Notes under the pieces: generated by a model
What the model was told of the DNA's origin: nothing
The model's database searches: none
The model's input: the letters and a program-made list of their open reading frames with translations, nothing else
Shown: positions 40,673-51,053 of the stretch, in pieces
Layout of the letters: every line of letters begins with the position of its first letter
How positions within the stretch are numbered: the stretch's first letter is position 1
Program-made: the position numbers and the translations under genes
DNA from: Strigamia acuminata
Lineage: Eukaryota; Arthropoda; Chilopoda; Geophilomorpha; Linotaeniidae
Length of the DNA stretch: 64,000 bases
NCBI GenBank assembly: GCA_949358305.1
Contig: OX442322.1
Coordinates: 2,666,001 to 2,730,000, forward strand
Direction of reading: 5' to 3'

Positions 40673-40990
40673 TGTTAAGATATAATGTATATTGATAAGC
40701 AATCACTTTTACAACATGTGTGTATATATATCTTTGCGTATTATCATGTAACTAAGTGTTAATGTATGTGTTTGGCCAACCCGAGTGATCGCAACGTTTG
40801 TTTACATACAGTGTCTGTATGCTGCCTACAGGTGGCGCTGATTGCATTGAGGTCATGTGACCAATCAATAAAGCTCACTTGATGTTTTGGTTCTCACCTG
40901 TTAACATGATGTGTATTTCTTTCACCTGATGTGTTTTTCCAATCCACTACATTTGCCACTATTTGCAGAAGTTTGCAACACAATTCAACA
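40673..40990 (+). repeat. 5' LTR of I
   Basis: TGTTAAGATATAATG...CAATTCAACA. A TATATATA run lies near 40724 and AATAAA at 40867-40872, plausible promoter and polyadenylation signals. Confidence 0.95.
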
Positions 40991-40991
40991 A

Positions 40992-41002
40992 GGTTATGGG
41001 CC
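40992..41002 (+). promoter_or_regulatory. Primer binding site of I (internal initiator tRNA-Met)
   Basis: GGTTATGGGCC, 1 nt after the LTR, is complementary to the anticodon-arm sequence GGGCCCATAACC of initiator tRNA-Met, as in Drosophila copia, where a cleaved half-tRNA primes. Confidence 0.85.
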
Positions 41003-41753
41003 ACAAACAACGTGGGAAAAACAGGCAGAGTGAAGAGAAACATTTCAAGTCAACCACAGGTGAAAAAGTTGGCGTTTCTCCTCCAAATCCAAGATGGCGG
41101 CGTCCATGAGGAATGGAATCAACCTGTGCTTATGCCAAGGATCCACGGTTCTACAAGCGATTATTGGTCATCAAGCGACGCAGGAACATTAATTGGGTTT
41201 GGACATTATTGAACATTGAATTAATAAGTTTATTTTGGCTATTTTCGGACGATTTCTCCGAATATCGCGAGGCGCGATACGTAACGTCGACGTGGCGTTA
41301 ATTTTTGCCGAGAAAACAACTCGACGACAAATACGCAAGGACGACGACGCTCGACAACCACACGGGAAGTGTGAACGAGCAATAAACGAACGGGAATTGC
41401 CAAAAACGAGAAAATTCTCGAAGGAACTGAATTTTTCGAGACGTAAGACGGAAAAACGACGATTTTTCTCAACCACACGTGAAGTGTGATTCAAAGCTGT
41501 CAGTTCGAAACAAGTGGATAGTCTACAGCAAGAAGACAACATATATGAACTATTTATTTCGTTTATTTCGTTTACTATTGTTGGATACCATTATTAGCTT
41601 AGTGTTGTTAATAGGATACACTAACTTAGTTTAAGAGCGCATTAACCTCGTGGAAATTGCACTATTTTCCACGAGTAACAGTTTTGAAAGTGTTTTTGAG
41701 GAAATCTGTGTGTGTATACAGTGTTTAACAAGTGGTGGACACCCAATTTCACA
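41003..41753 (+). other. 5' leader of I
   Basis: Untranslated. CCACACGGGAAGTGTGAAC (41358-41376) and CCACACGTGAAGTGTGA (41473-41489) form a spaced pair of imperfect palindromes, also found in J's leader. The remaining frames are accidental. Confidence 0.65.
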
Positions 41754-44700
41754 ATGGACACGGAAAAACTCGACCGGAAAATTACACTTTTGAACAGGAC
41801 AAACTACGATACGTGGAAACAGCAAATCAAAGTGCTGTTGATGCACCACGGATGTTGGGCTTTCACCGACGGGACACAAGAAGCGCTGGCACCGGGAGCG
41901 TCTTGGCGGGATCGCTCGGACTTTCAACTGCGAAAGGGGCGAGCTTTCAGCCTAATTTATTACGCCATTGAGGAGCAATATCACGAATTGCTCAGCGGGA
42001 CCGAAGATGCGAAAACAGCGTGGGACACGCTGAAGACAAACTTCGAACCGGTCTCGAGGGCGAGAATTATACGTCTGCTGGACGAATTCTTTAATTTAAA
42101 ATACGATCCAGCGACGGAGACGATCGGCGTATTCGCGGCGAAGATACGCAATGCAGCAAAGCGATTAGCCGACGTCAAACACGACTTGGACAATTTGTAT
42201 CAGGCATTCCAGCTCATCCGATACCTGCCACAAGAATACCAGTCAATTGTGCAGAGTATTTATCGATGGGACGATAAGGATTTCACACTGGAAAAGGTTG
42301 AAGCGGAATTGGTCGCCGAGGAGGGCAGACTCGCGCAACAACGCAGAGATTCGGGCCAAGCGCCAATTACAGACGCTTTCAACATGGGAACAAACACAAA
42401 GAACAATGATAATTCGTCTAAATCCCAACAACAGCAAGGAAACAGCAGCCAAAACAGCCGAGGCATACAAAGGCGCGGCAAATCAAATTATCGAGGCGGC
42501 AAAAATTTGCGGAATTTCAGAGGAAATACGACCGGATTATCACCACGGGGGCCGTGTTTTCGGTGCAATCAACCAGGGCACTGGGCGAGGGATTGCACAG
42601 CACAATTACCGTCAAACAACAGCCAAAATACGAATACAGCGGAAGAATTGGACACAAACATGTTCGATGTCGGTTTTCTCACCGAATTGAGCGAGGAAGA
42701 AATGTTGCAGTGCAGCGCAGCCAACAACTGTTGGATCTACGACACCGGGGCCACTGGACATTTCTGCAAAGACAGGAATCAATTCTTCAACTTCAAAGAG
42801 ACCACAGGAACAATAAGTCAAGCGGATAAGAAAACTTTAATTCAAATTCAGGGCGTCGGAGACGTTTGCGTGATGTGTTTGGTTGGAAGTGAGACAATTC
42901 CAATCACATTGAAGAAAGTCTATTATGCGCCGGACATGCGAAGAAATTTATTGTCGGGACCGTGCATCGACGAAGCACGATGCAAAGTCGCCGTTGGCTC
43001 GGGACTGGTCAAAATATACGATCCTCAGTGGAAGAGACAGCTGATGGAAGGCGTGAAGAAGGATCGTTTATACTACATCAAGCTAAGCGACCAGAAGCCG
43101 GACTTTGAGAAGTTACGACAAAAAGCGAATAGCAAGGCGAATGTCGGCGAACAGAAGAAAGAAGAGCCAACCAATTTAATAAAGAACACAACAAAGAGCA
43201 CATCTAATCCTGAGGAAGCAAGACTTTGGCATGAGCGGCTCGGCCATATCTATTTTCCGAACGTGCAAGCAATGAGCAAAGGAGGTGCAGTAATTGGATT
43301 GCCAATTTTGGATGTGCCAATCACACAATGCGACGTTTGCACATTAGCCAAGAAGAAAACGATTTCTCATAAGTCATTGCCAGGAATTAGATCAACAGAG
43401 CCACTCCAATTGCTACACATGGATGTATGTGGAGCATTTAGCACACCAACACTCTCGGGGAACATATACTTCTTAACTATCACGGACGACTTCTCTCGTT
43501 ATTCAACAGTCTACTTAATGAAGAAGAAGGACGAAGTATTTGACATTTTCCAAAAACACGTGAAACGCATAGAACGATTGCTTGGGAAATCGGTTCTCGC
43601 AATTCGTACGGATAACGGTATGGAGTTCTGCTCAAACAAGTGTGGAGAGTACCTCCAAGGACTAGGAATCGCCCACGAGAGGACTAACGCGTACACTCCA
43701 GTCCAAAATGGCGTTTCCGAGAGACTCAACCAGACATTAGCAAATGGAATGCGAGCGCTTGTGTACGATGCCGGCTTGGAACATCGATTCTGGGGAGAAG
43801 CCATCCTGACTTTCAACTATCTCAGGAACAGGATCGCAAAGCTGAATTCGGACAAGACGCCGATGGAATTGTATTACGGACGGAAACCATCACTTAGACA
43901 TTTGAGAAAATTCGGGAGTTTATGCTTTGTGCAGAAAAGAATTCGAGATGGCAAAATCGACAACAAGAGTCTACATGGCATTATGCTCGGGTATTCAAGA
44001 ATCACGAAAGGATATAGAGTATGGCTGCCGGAGTTTTCCAAAGTAATTAAAACCAGCGACGTGAAGTTCGTGGAGAGCAGGCGCGGTGTTGAAGGCGTGC
44101 TGGGCCTACCAGAAAAGTACACGACTTACATCGATAATTTGGACGATAATATGGACAATGACAGTGATCACCAATATTATTCGGATGAAGATGTCAGGCC
44201 GCCGCTACCCTCGCCAGTTCCAGTTAAGAAAAAGGAGGATCCACAACTGGAATTGCCCCCAATTAAATTGAAATTTAGACTGCCAGACGACAAGTTGCGT
44301 CATAATTTACCAGAAGTGAAGTTGCAGGGCACTTTGCCACAACCCGGACAAGGACTTTTAAATCCAGTTCCAACTATTCCTGCACTAGTTTGGAAGAAAA
44401 CTGAGAAAGTCAGACCGACTGGACAGAGAGATGTCGAGTACACGATCGAGGGCTACGACAAGCCCAAGTTACGCTCGATACCCGACGTGAAGCGGTATTG
44501 TACTGACCACAATCTTCGCGTACCAGAGCATCTGTTTGAGGACAAAAGAAAGAAGAAGCCCTCAGAATCGAATACGACAACGGATAGTGTTGACGTGGAC
44601 TTTGATGATGTGAATATCAACTTTGAAGCCAACCACCTAGAAGTCCACGTACCCGTACGTTATGAGGAAATTGCGACTTTACCCGAAAGGAATGAATGGT

Positions 44701-46223
44701 GCCAAGCGATGAACGACGAGATTGACACCATGCATGAGCGCGAGGTTTGGGAACTTGTTCCACCGCCGCCCAACACTAAGATAGTGGGTTGCAGATGGAT
44801 TTATACGACCAAACAGAACGAAGAGGGGGAAATCGCACGTTATAAGGCGAGACTTGTCGCGCAAGGATTTTCCCAAGTCTACGGCGAATCCTATGAGGAG
44901 ACATTCTCACCCGTGGTAGACTTTTCAATCGTGCGCTTTATGTTCACGCTACTCGTCTGTATGCTCAAATGGTCGTACATTCAGGCAGACGTCAAGTGTG
45001 CATACCTTTATGCAAAATTGCATAAAAAAGTCTACATGCGCCAGCCAAAAGGTTTCATCATTGAAGGCAAAGAGAACTATGTCTGCAGGCTCCTCCGAGC
45101 CATCTATGGCTTGCACCAGTCTGGAAGAGAATGGGGAATAGAACTGGAGGAGACTTTATTGAAATTAGGACTAGAACACGTCAATTGGTGCAATTGCGTT
45201 TATAAATACGGAGATATTGCGTATCTAATCGTCTACGTTGACGATATCGTTGTCTTCGGAAAGCAGTACGAAGATGCGATGAATATACTCAACATGATTG
45301 GAACGCAATTCGATTTAGTGATTCTCGGACAAACGAAGAAATTGCTAGGAGTCGAATTTCACTCGCACAAACAACAATTGGTTCTACACCAAAGGTCGTA
45401 CGTGAACAAAGTGTTGCTAAAGTTTAAAAACCACTTGGAACATGTGAAGATTCGATCTCAACCGATGATGAAAGCAACAGTTCTCACGAAACGAGATTGT
45501 CCGGGCACAATTGATGAATTCAAAGCCATGGAAGGAATTCCATATAGTAGCTTACTTGGATGTTTAGCATTCATCGCGTCGAGAACAAGGCCCGACATGA
45601 CTTATGCGGTGAACATCCTGAGTCAATTTCAATCGAATCCAGGGTGGGATCACTGGATTGCGCTACTGGATTTACTCAGCTATTTGAGAACAACGAGAAA
45701 TCACGGATTGATGTTGTTCCCGAATGATCGGATCGAGGTAATCGGATACAGCGACTCCGATTATGCGAACAACAGAGACGACCGAATTTCCGTTGGAGGA
45801 ACACTAGTGACTTTGGGTAGCACACCCATCTACTGGCGCACCTTCAAACAACGGAACGTAACATTGTCAACAATGGAAGCGGAGTACGTAGCCCTTACAG
45901 AAACTGTTAAGGACTACATCTGGATTGTTCGTGTTCTGCACGAAATATCCCCAGAATTGGCTGGAAGATTCTCTCATTATGTCATGTGCGACAACATATC
46001 AACAGTGGACTTCACAAAATCTTGTGTTGAGAACAGAAAAACAAAGCACATTGACATCCGTTACCATTTTATAAGAGAACTTGTTAAAAGAGATAATCTT
46101 CTAATTGTTCACGTAGGCACAAAGTCCAATCATGCCGACATTTTTACAAAGTCAGTTGACAAAGCTGACTTGGTAAAGTTTTGCGATCGCTTCTTAGTTG
46201 ATTTGAGCATTTTGCGGGCTTAA
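41754..46223 (+). CDS. Element I Gag-Pol polyprotein
   Basis: 1489 aa from ATG 41754 (MDTEKLDRKITLLNRTNYDTWK, the usual copia start); the frame is open 42 nt further upstream. Domains by position: Gag core, CCHC knuckle CFRCNQPGHWARDC (near 42557), protease YDTGATGHFC (near 42738), integrase zinc finger (LWHERLGH near 43229, CDVCTLAKK), DDE core (HMDVCGAFS near 43418, IRTDNGMEF near 43603, QNGVSERLNQT near 43710), linker, RT (GCRWIYTTK near 44788, YVDDIVVFG near 45235) and RNase H (YSDSDYANN near 45752, STMEAEYVALTE near 45868, ADIFTKSV near 46136). No stop or shift. All catalytic residues are present. Closest relative here is J. Confidence 0.96.
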   Translation: MDTEKLDRKITLLNRTNYDTWKQQIKVLLMHHGCWAFTDGTQEALAPGASWRDRSDFQLRKGRAFSLIYYAIEEQYHELLSGTEDAKTAWDTLKTNFEPVSRARIIRLLDEFFNLKYDPATETIGVFAAKIRNAAKRLADVKHDLDNLYQAFQLIRYLPQEYQSIVQSIYRWDDKDFTLEKVEAELVAEEGRLAQQRRDSGQAPITDAFNMGTNTKNNDNSSKSQQQQGNSSQNSRGIQRRGKSNYRGGKNLRNFRGNTTGLSPRGPCFRCNQPGHWARDCTAQLPSNNSQNTNTAEELDTNMFDVGFLTELSEEEMLQCSAANNCWIYDTGATGHFCKDRNQFFNFKETTGTISQADKKTLIQIQGVGDVCVMCLVGSETIPITLKKVYYAPDMRRNLLSGPCIDEARCKVAVGSGLVKIYDPQWKRQLMEGVKKDRLYYIKLSDQKPDFEKLRQKANSKANVGEQKKEEPTNLIKNTTKSTSNPEEARLWHERLGHIYFPNVQAMSKGGAVIGLPILDVPITQCDVCTLAKKKTISHKSLPGIRSTEPLQLLHMDVCGAFSTPTLSGNIYFLTITDDFSRYSTVYLMKKKDEVFDIFQKHVKRIERLLGKSVLAIRTDNGMEFCSNKCGEYLQGLGIAHERTNAYTPVQNGVSERLNQTLANGMRALVYDAGLEHRFWGEAILTFNYLRNRIAKLNSDKTPMELYYGRKPSLRHLRKFGSLCFVQKRIRDGKIDNKSLHGIMLGYSRITKGYRVWLPEFSKVIKTSDVKFVESRRGVEGVLGLPEKYTTYIDNLDDNMDNDSDHQYYSDEDVRPPLPSPVPVKKKEDPQLELPPIKLKFRLPDDKLRHNLPEVKLQGTLPQPGQGLLNPVPTIPALVWKKTEKVRPTGQRDVEYTIEGYDKPKLRSIPDVKRYCTDHNLRVPEHLFEDKRKKKPSESNTTTDSVDVDFDDVNINFEANHLEVHVPVRYEEIATLPERNEWCQAMNDEIDTMHEREVWELVPPPPNTKIVGCRWIYTTKQNEEGEIARYKARLVAQGFSQVYGESYEETFSPVVDFSIVRFMFTLLVCMLKWSYIQADVKCAYLYAKLHKKVYMRQPKGFIIEGKENYVCRLLRAIYGLHQSGREWGIELEETLLKLGLEHVNWCNCVYKYGDIAYLIVYVDDIVVFGKQYEDAMNILNMIGTQFDLVILGQTKKLLGVEFHSHKQQLVLHQRSYVNKVLLKFKNHLEHVKIRSQPMMKATVLTKRDCPGTIDEFKAMEGIPYSSLLGCLAFIASRTRPDMTYAVNILSQFQSNPGWDHWIALLDLLSYLRTTRNHGLMLFPNDRIEVIGYSDSDYANNRDDRISVGGTLVTLGSTPIYWRTFKQRNVTLSTMEAEYVALTETVKDYIWIVRVLHEISPELAGRFSHYVMCDNISTVDFTKSCVENRKTKHIDIRYHFIRELVKRDNLLIVHVGTKSNHADIFTKSVDKADLVKFCDRFLVDLSILRA

Positions 46224-46240
46224 TAAGGAATGAGATAATA

Positions 46241-46252
46241 CGGTGGGCCGAA
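46241..46252 (+). promoter_or_regulatory. Polypurine tract of I
   Basis: CGGTGGGCCGAA before the 3' LTR; purine-rich but interrupted, and similar in place and form to J's. Confidence 0.6.
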
Positions 46253-46570
46253 TGTTAAGATATAATGTATATTGATAAGCAATTACTTTTACAACATGTG
46301 TGTATATATATCTTTGCGTATTATCATGTAACTAAGTGTTAATGTATGTGTTTGGCCAACGCGAGTGATCGCAACGTTTGTTTACATACAGTGTCTGTAT
46401 GCTGCCTACAGGTGGCGCTGATTGCATTGAGGTCATGTGACCAATCAATAAAGCTCACTTGATGTTTTGGTTCTCACCTGTTAACATGATGTGTATTTCT
46501 TTCACCTGATGTGTTTTTCCAATCCACTACATTTGCCACTATTTGCAGAAGTTTGCAACACAATTCAACA
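46253..46570 (+). repeat. 3' LTR of I
   Basis: 318 bp; differs from the 5' LTR at about two sites (AATTACTTT against AATCACTTT, AACGCGAG against AACCCGAG). Confidence 0.95.
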
Positions 46571-49500
46571 CATTCAACGATTTTCTCTGCTGAAGGTCTA
46601 GCGACGGCGTACAACTCGGGCCAACGAGTCGCTACGTCCAATATTACGATAATGTATGCATTTTTATTTCCCGTAACGGGTTTCGGGCCCATCACATCGA
46701 CACTTAAACAATCACAAGGCGCGTAAGGCCCTAAGAAAATAGTTTCGAATGGTGATTTACTCCTTGGCTTGCACGCTTGACATCGCTGACATTGGTGGAC
46801 AAAAAGAGCAATATCTTTTTTCATCCCTGTCCAGTGAAAAAGCTGTGTAGCGCGATAGAGTGTTCTGCTTACTCCCGCATGGCTTGCAAGCGGGTGCCCG
46901 TGTAACAACCACAGTATGCGACCGATTAAGGAAGCAGGTATTACTACCTTTACTGCGGTGTCTGATTCACTCAAGTCATGTTGGTGATTTGGGTGATGCT
47001 TCACCAAAAGGCTGTCATCCAATAGATAATCTATGGATTCGTGTGCATAACGACGCTTCTGCCTTCTGGTCAGGTTGGGCGGATATTTTCCTGTCAGTAC
47101 GAATCTAGCTCTGTCCTGACATTTTTTGTCTAATTTTTGTTGCACAATTATTTCCTCCCTTGTCGGGGGATTGGTTTGCATTTGCTTGCCGACATGTGCG
47201 TGGAAGGCGCTTAGAAGCGGCTCATTTATTCTCCGCTCTAGCTTAAATTCCGTCTTTGCATCTGGGTAATCGTCAGCAGCTGGTTGGTATAACCGCGTCC
47301 AGAATCCACAGAACTTTACATCTGCCGGAGATGCGGTACGAATTTCATTCATTTTCCTTAAATCCCAACAGTGACAACTCGTTGAGCAGTAAATGATGCG
47401 GGAATCATCCTCGCCATCATCGTCAGCGTTGATAGGATCTGACACTGGTGCCCGTGACAGAGCGTCAGCCACGACGTTATATTTGCCGGGCTTATACTCT
47501 ATCGTCAAGTCGCAGGCCATTAATTCCAATTGCCATCTAGCTAATCGGCCGGCCGGCTCCTTCAACTTCATCAGCCACTGCAAGGCTTGATGGTCGGTGT
47601 GAACCACAAATTTGGTGTATTCGAGATAATCTCTGAATTTCCTTATGGCCCACACAACCGCTAAACACTCCAACTCTGTTGCGTTGTAGTTTTTCTCAGC
47701 TCCTTGAAGCTTGCGGCTAATAAACATGCACGGCAGGTCTTGATTGACTCCGTCGCGCACGTGAGTTTAGAGCAACGCGGCTCCCAACCCAACTCTGCTG
47801 GCGTCCGTGTGTAATATGAACTGCCGGTTCAAGTCGGGTAGAGGCATGACTCCAACTTCAGTCAACATCCTCTTTATCGCATTAAATGCGATGTTACAAT
47901 CGTTTGTCCGCTCGAACTCCATTTCAGTTTTCAGGAGGTCGGTTATTGGTGCTGCAACCTCAGCAAGACCCGGTAAGAGTCTGCCGAAGAAGTTTATCAT
48001 CCCCATAAACCTCTGTACCCCCTTAACATCTTCGGGGGGTGGAAAACGATGAATCGCATCAATTTTCTCGGGGCCGATTGCTAGCCCGTTGACACCAATG
48101 CGATAACCCAGGAAAGCTAATTCTTTACGGCAAAACTTGCTTTTTCCTGGATGAACGTGTAACCCAGCTTTCGCCAGCCGGGTGAGCACTTGGTCGATGT
48201 GCTCAATGTGCTCTTCGAATGTTTTTGAGGCAATAACTATGTCATCTAGGTATGCCCACACAAACTGATGTAGGATATCACCCAATACGCTTTCGATTAG
48301 TCTCTGAAAGGTACTGGGAGCATTCACTAAACCAAACGGCATGACGTTGAACATCAACCGTCCAATTGGCGAGTAAAATGCTGTCTTTAGTTTATCCTCT
48401 GGCCTCATTTCTACCTGCCAGTATCCCTTTGACAGATCCATCGTCGTAACCCAAGAAAAGGGGCTAAGCTCTCTCAAAATGGATTCGATCGACGGCATCT
48501 GTATGGGATCTATCTCTGTCACCGCGTTTAATGGGCGGTAATCAATGCATAGACGTGGATCCGAGCCCGGGCGCATCACGAGCACAACTCGCGTCGCGTA
48601 TTCTCCCTGGGCCTCAGAGACAATACCGTTGTCCAGCATTTCTTTGCACATTTTTTGCACTATTTCACGTTTTTGCGGGTTCATTCCCTTATACGCAACT
48701 CGTATAGGTTTATTATCCGTCAATTTAATTTCGTGAATAGCCCTATTCGTTCGGCCCGGTTTTTTCGACAGAATCCCCTCATATTTAAGTAGGACCCTTC
48801 GTAGGGCTGCCGCTTCGTTTAATTCTAAAGCAACGTCGGCGACAAGCGTTTCCACTACATTGTCCCGCTGCAATTCTGTTACGAATGCCTTAAAATCGTA
48901 ATCTTGAACGAATCTCTTTAGGCCTTTCTCCCACTGTGTCTTGTCGGCCGCTTCTTTTATTAGAGCTGGTGGCACGACAATTGCGGGTCTTTCCTTATCA
49001 TTTCTGATATAATTCCAAGATTTTGTTATTGGATTTGGTTGTATTTCCATTATTGCCATGAGGTCTAGGCCCAACAGGAAAATTCTGTCGCACGTGGGCA
49101 GGACCAGGAAAGGGTGTTGCTCAACCCCTCTGATCCACTCCATGGTCAGCAATACAACCCCTTTTGGACGCGCCAATCCGTTGGCGGTTTTAAGACGTAC
49201 ATTCTTATTTACGCCTTTTATTGTATCGGTGAGACCCAATGATTCTACTATATCTTCGGAAACGAACAAACGATCTGCTCCCGAGTCTAGCAGTCCCATA
49301 ATTTTCTCACGTTCTATGGTCATGGGCAACATACATAGGCGGCTGGTGTGCTCAACCGACACGTTGCACATGAAAACACGAAATTCTTCTGTCTCTTCTT
49401 CGACTACTTGAGGTAATTCTTCAAGCAGTAGGTTCGGTTCTTCCGCTTCAACCTCAGCGTTTGCGGTAATAACCTGCAAAGCGTTGGCTCTGTCTTAGAT

Positions 49501-49606
49501 CTGGGCGTTAGCTATGTCACTACCCATTTCTTTGACTGGCGGCGGCTTATCGAACCCCTTGTTGAACCCCTTCTTCTTCATGAATGGCGCAGACGGTCGA
49601 GAAGTT
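46571..49606 (-). pseudogene. G Pol: protease, RT, RNase H, integrase N-terminus
   Basis: Reading from 49606: a short basic stretch reached by a -1 shift from gag, a TAA at 49497-49495, then protease (GLLDSGADRLFVSEDIV near 49290), RT (LCIDYRPLNAVT near 48545, FGLVNAPSTFQR, and YLDDIVIA near 48245), RNase H (LHTDASRVGLGAALL near 47800, then TAA at 47769-47767, then DGVNQDLPC and TDHQALQWL near 47605), and the integrase zinc finger (HPLASHAGVSR, CQRCQACK, about 46900-46770) with the first catalytic Asp (SVDVMGPKP near 46690). I cuts the frame at 46571. The two stops are single-codon changes in an otherwise well-kept frame. The domain order RT-RNase H-integrase marks Ty3/gypsy. Confidence 0.9.
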
Positions 49607-49981
49607 ATTTCATCGCCGCCTGCGCTGACTCGTTTTTTGACTCGTTTTTTGCCATGGCGAGTTTAATCTCTGCCATCTGCTTCATTATCACGTCAAACTT
49701 AGCGTCTTCTTTCGCTGTTCTTGGGCACTCGTTGGAGTAATGGCCCGGTTGGTTACACTTGAAACAGCGAATATTTGATTTGTCTCTTGGGGCTTCAATC
49801 GATTTCTTCTTTTCAGGATCTGCTTTCGACAGAGGCGTGTAATTTTTTCGGAAATACTTCGGAATTCGGCTGGCATTTGGTTTTAACCTGGCGCGAAATT
49901 CTTCTACCGCTCTATTTCGATGGATGAGATGCACTAGCGGTCCTTCTTCATCGCAACCCGTTGATAAGGTATCGCGATAGC
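49605..49981 (-). CDS. G Gag C-terminus with zinc knuckle
   Basis: Continues gag from 50458 across solo LTR L in phase. It holds a CCHC knuckle CFKCNQPGHYSNEC (near 49770-49730), then a coiled, Lys/Glu-rich end stopping at TAA 49607-49605. Pol begins in the -1 phase just before this stop, the standard gypsy arrangement. Confidence 0.85.
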
Positions 49982-50457
49982 TGTTGGGCTACCTGGCTAG
50001 CTGGGTGAGTGTTGGCAAGAAGAAGAGACATGTTTAAGCTTTGGCTTAAACCCAAAAACATAATGGCTGCCACTTTATTCTCTTAGCAGGTGAAGAGTGA
50101 GTAAAAACAAGAGAGAACAAATCTCATACACATAACATGCCTTGCATGTGACCAAAGCTATATAATGCTAAAATATAGAATGAATCTACACAAACTAAGG
50201 AAGTACATTTGAGACAGCACCGAAACTTTACAAAATGCGTGCTACACTGAAACAACCGTAATGTAGACAATGGAACGACGGGATTGCAAATGCAACGACA
50301 TGTTGCCCACATCAGCGTCAGGGAACTCATTAAACGCAGGACTGATGAAAGGCAACACTGTACCGTAACAATGCGTCGCTTCTAGCGCGCTAAAACGTAA
50401 ACACGCGCCGTAAGTAAACTGATACATTCCGATCAACTGTTGTGTGGAAACCCAACA
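49982..50457 (-). repeat. Solo LTR L
   Basis: 476 bp, TGTTGGGC...ACCCAACA, flanked by ATAGC (49977-49981 and 50458-50462). The copia-type 5-bp duplication and TGTTGGG edge fit the H/A style of LTR. Strand is uncertain; both ends are symmetric. It has no internal region and interrupts G's gag. Confidence 0.85.
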
Positions 50458-50726
50458 ATAGCTTCGTATTTCTTCGTCCGTCGAATAATCGTCTTTTTCT
50501 TCTTTTTCGTCTGATTTTCCGGCATCTTGTCCGGCTTCCTCCCCTTCCTTGACCTCCTCCAGTGTCGCTTGCATGGCTGACGCTGTCGGTGCCTTTTTAG
50601 GGGCAGCCAAAGGGTTGGAAGGTAGCGTGGATGTCAGTTTATTTTTTATTTGTAAACCAACGCTAGCTTCCGCCAGCTCCATTATACCGCTAAGATATTC
50701 TGTAGGGCGCATGATCTTGTCAGTTG
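50458..50726 (-). CDS. G Gag middle segment (between L and J)
   Basis: In phase with 56685-58483 after removing J and with 49981 after removing L. It encodes KIMRPTEYLSGIMELAEASV followed by an acidic stretch (EEVKEGEEAGQDAGKSDEKE). No motif other than a charged linker. Confidence 0.8.
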
Positions 50727-51035
50727 TGTTGAATTGTGTTGGAAATCACAATGAATTCCGTGTTCTGCAGTGGTGTAGAAAACAGTAGCTTGAAATAAAG
50801 TGCACACCTTGTTACCTGGTTGAAAACTTAGTAAAGAGTGAGTGTTTTATTCTCTTGTCACATGACATGCCAATAGGTACACGACGCCACCTTATGGTGA
50901 TAAATACAAACACACTTGTAAACATAATCACGGCTATTAGTTTTAGCCAAAAGCAAACATAAACGAAAAGTCACAATAAGTATAAAGTGTCACTGCTTGA
51001 TAATACGATACATATATATACACGATATTTCAACA
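50727..51035 (-). repeat. 3' LTR of J
   Basis: 309 bp; the minus strand starts TGTTGAAATATCG and ends CAATTCAACA, like I's LTR end. Confidence 0.95.
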
Positions 51036-51048
51036 ATCGGCCCCCTCG
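51036..51048 (-). promoter_or_regulatory. Polypurine tract of J
   Basis: Minus strand CGAGGGGGCCGAT next to the LTR start, and 5 nt after the pol stop codon. Confidence 0.7.
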
Positions 51049-51053
51049 TAATA

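Larger units (their letters stand above)
40673..46570 (+). mobile_element. Copia element I, structurally complete
   Basis: 318-bp LTRs (40673-40990 and 46253-46570) with about two differences; duplication CATTC at 40668-40672 and 46571-46575. PBS of the internal initiator-tRNA type, one intact gag-pol frame, and polypurine tract. 5.9 kb. All parts needed for mobility are visible. It is inserted in G's integrase codons. Confidence 0.96.

Noticed and set aside
50242-50712. A 156-codon minus-strand gene
   Set aside because: Its first part is G gag and its second part is read-through into solo LTR L; the true frame skips L.
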